From: Pontimonas sp.
Lineage (GTDB): Bacteria; Actinomycetota; Actinomycetes; Actinomycetales; Microbacteriaceae
Assembly: GCA_017852615.1 (NCBI GenBank)
Contig: JAFMKX010000034.1
Coordinates: 5,472 to 11,886 of the forward strand
DNA length: 6,415 nucleotides
Reading direction: 5' to 3'
In this document: piece by piece, positions 6,254 through 6,415 of the stretch
Layout: each line of letters begins with the position of its first letter
How positions within the stretch are numbered: the first letter of the stretch is position 1
Program-made: the position numbers and the translations under genes
Notes under the pieces: generated by a model
What the model was told of the DNA's origin: nothing
The model's database searches: none
The model's input: only the letters and a program-made list of their open reading frames with translations

Positions 6254-6259
6254 AGACTA
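6254..6259 (-). promoter_or_regulatory. Putative -10 box of the nitrilase-like gene (leaderless start)
   Basis: On the reverse strand TAGTCT is followed by TAGACC and then ATG, so the -10 box ends 6 nt before the start codon, identical in spacing to pncB. No -35 consensus is evident 16-18 bp upstream. Confidence 0.55.
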
Positions 6260-6296
6260 GGCGTTGAGGGGGAAATAGCTGCCCCATCGTGACCCC

Positions 6297-6337
6297 AGAA
6301 AAGAAGACATCCCCCACACCCGAAGGTGTAGGGGATG
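6297..6337 (-). terminator. Rho-independent terminator of the tRNA-fMet unit
   Basis: Positions 6308-6337 form a 12-bp stem (CATCCCC/GGGGATG outer 7 bp, one C-A mismatch, ACACC/GGTGT inner 5 bp) closed by a 4-nt loop. On the reverse strand the loop reads C(TTCG)G, the very stable UUCG tetraloop, and the stem is followed by the T-rich TCTTCTTTTCT (6297-6307). On the forward strand there is no T-run, so termination acts on transcripts leaving the tRNA gene. It also separates the tRNA from the downstream, co-oriented nitrilase-like gene. Confidence 0.85.
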
Positions 6338-6339
6338 GT

Positions 6340-6355
6340 GATGTTCGAGAACATC
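6340..6355. repeat. Short inverted repeat in the tRNA 3' trailer
   Basis: GATGTTC-GA-GAACATC is a perfect 7-bp inverted repeat with a 2-nt centre. It sits between the tRNA 3' end and the terminator hairpin. As RNA it could form a 6-bp stem with a 4-nt loop in the precursor trailer, possibly affecting 3' processing; it lacks its own T-run. Confidence 0.6.
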
Positions 6356-6361
6356 CTTTAG

Positions 6362-6415
6362 TTGCGGGGGCAGGATTTGAACCTACGACCTCTGGGTTAT
6401 GAGCCCAGCGAGCTA
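6362..6415 (-). tRNA. Initiator tRNA-fMet (CAT), 3' portion
   Basis: The reverse strand holds the end of the D-arm, anticodon arm, T-arm and acceptor 3' strand of a tRNA; the 5' part lies beyond the window. The anticodon loop CTCATAA gives anticodon CAT. The stem CTGGG/CCCAG carries three consecutive G:C pairs next to the loop, the hallmark of bacterial initiator tRNA. The T-arm is GTAGG-TTCAAAT-CCTGC. The acceptor 3' strand ends CCCCGC followed by A72 and A73, as in fMet tRNA, where A72 is unpaired with base 1; base 1 itself is not visible. After A73 the genome reads CTA, so CCA is not encoded. This separates it from elongator Met and lysidine-type Ile tRNAs with reasonable certainty. Confidence 0.93.

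Noticed and set aside
6308..6337. Hairpin as a bidirectional terminator
   Set aside because: Only the reverse strand has a T-rich tract after the stem, and no gene runs into it on the forward strand.

Overview
The window looks like a compact chromosomal segment of a high-to-moderate-GC actinobacterium. My best guess is Microbacteriaceae or a relative. The grounds are a DUF3039 protein, several likely leaderless genes with actinobacterial TAnnnT -10 boxes, Actinobacteria-type HtrA architecture, and a tRNA with no encoded CCA. There is no sign of phage, insertion sequence, CRISPR array or recent transfer.

Layout from left to right. (1) A forward pair: pncB (nicotinate phosphoribosyltransferase, NAD salvage) and, about 10 nt later, a small DUF3039 putative zinc-binding protein. 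(2) A reverse-strand envelope cluster, read from right to left: a lipoprotein with a possible NTF2-like fold, a secreted PKD-like protein whose start overlaps the lipoprotein stop, and a membrane-anchored HtrA/DegP-type serine protease with a PDZ domain. The htrA stop codon abuts the DUF3039 stop codon with no base between them. (3) A TetR-family regulator, divergent from the lipoprotein gene; the intergenic region holds a 19-bp inverted repeat (possible operator) and one perfect DnaA-box 9-mer. (4) A reverse-strand nitrilase-superfamily amidohydrolase, convergent with tetR and separated from it by 4 bp. (5) The 3' part of an initiator tRNA-fMet(CAT) on the reverse strand, running off the right edge, followed by two hairpins; the second is a convincing CUUCGG-tetraloop terminator.

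How the genes may work together. pncB and the DUF3039 gene are probably co-transcribed. The lipoprotein, PKD protein and HtrA all act at or outside the membrane and are co-oriented, so a shared envelope role, perhaps with the TetR protein controlling the upstream promoter, is a reasonable inference but unproven. The nitrilase-like enzyme is probably a housekeeping amidase.

I see no convincing entirely new system. The items most worth a second look are the lipoprotein/PKD/HtrA/TetR arrangement, the repeated TAGnCT-N6/7-start architecture, and the cysteine pattern of the PKD protein. All calls rest on reading the sequence and remembered family features; no database search was run.
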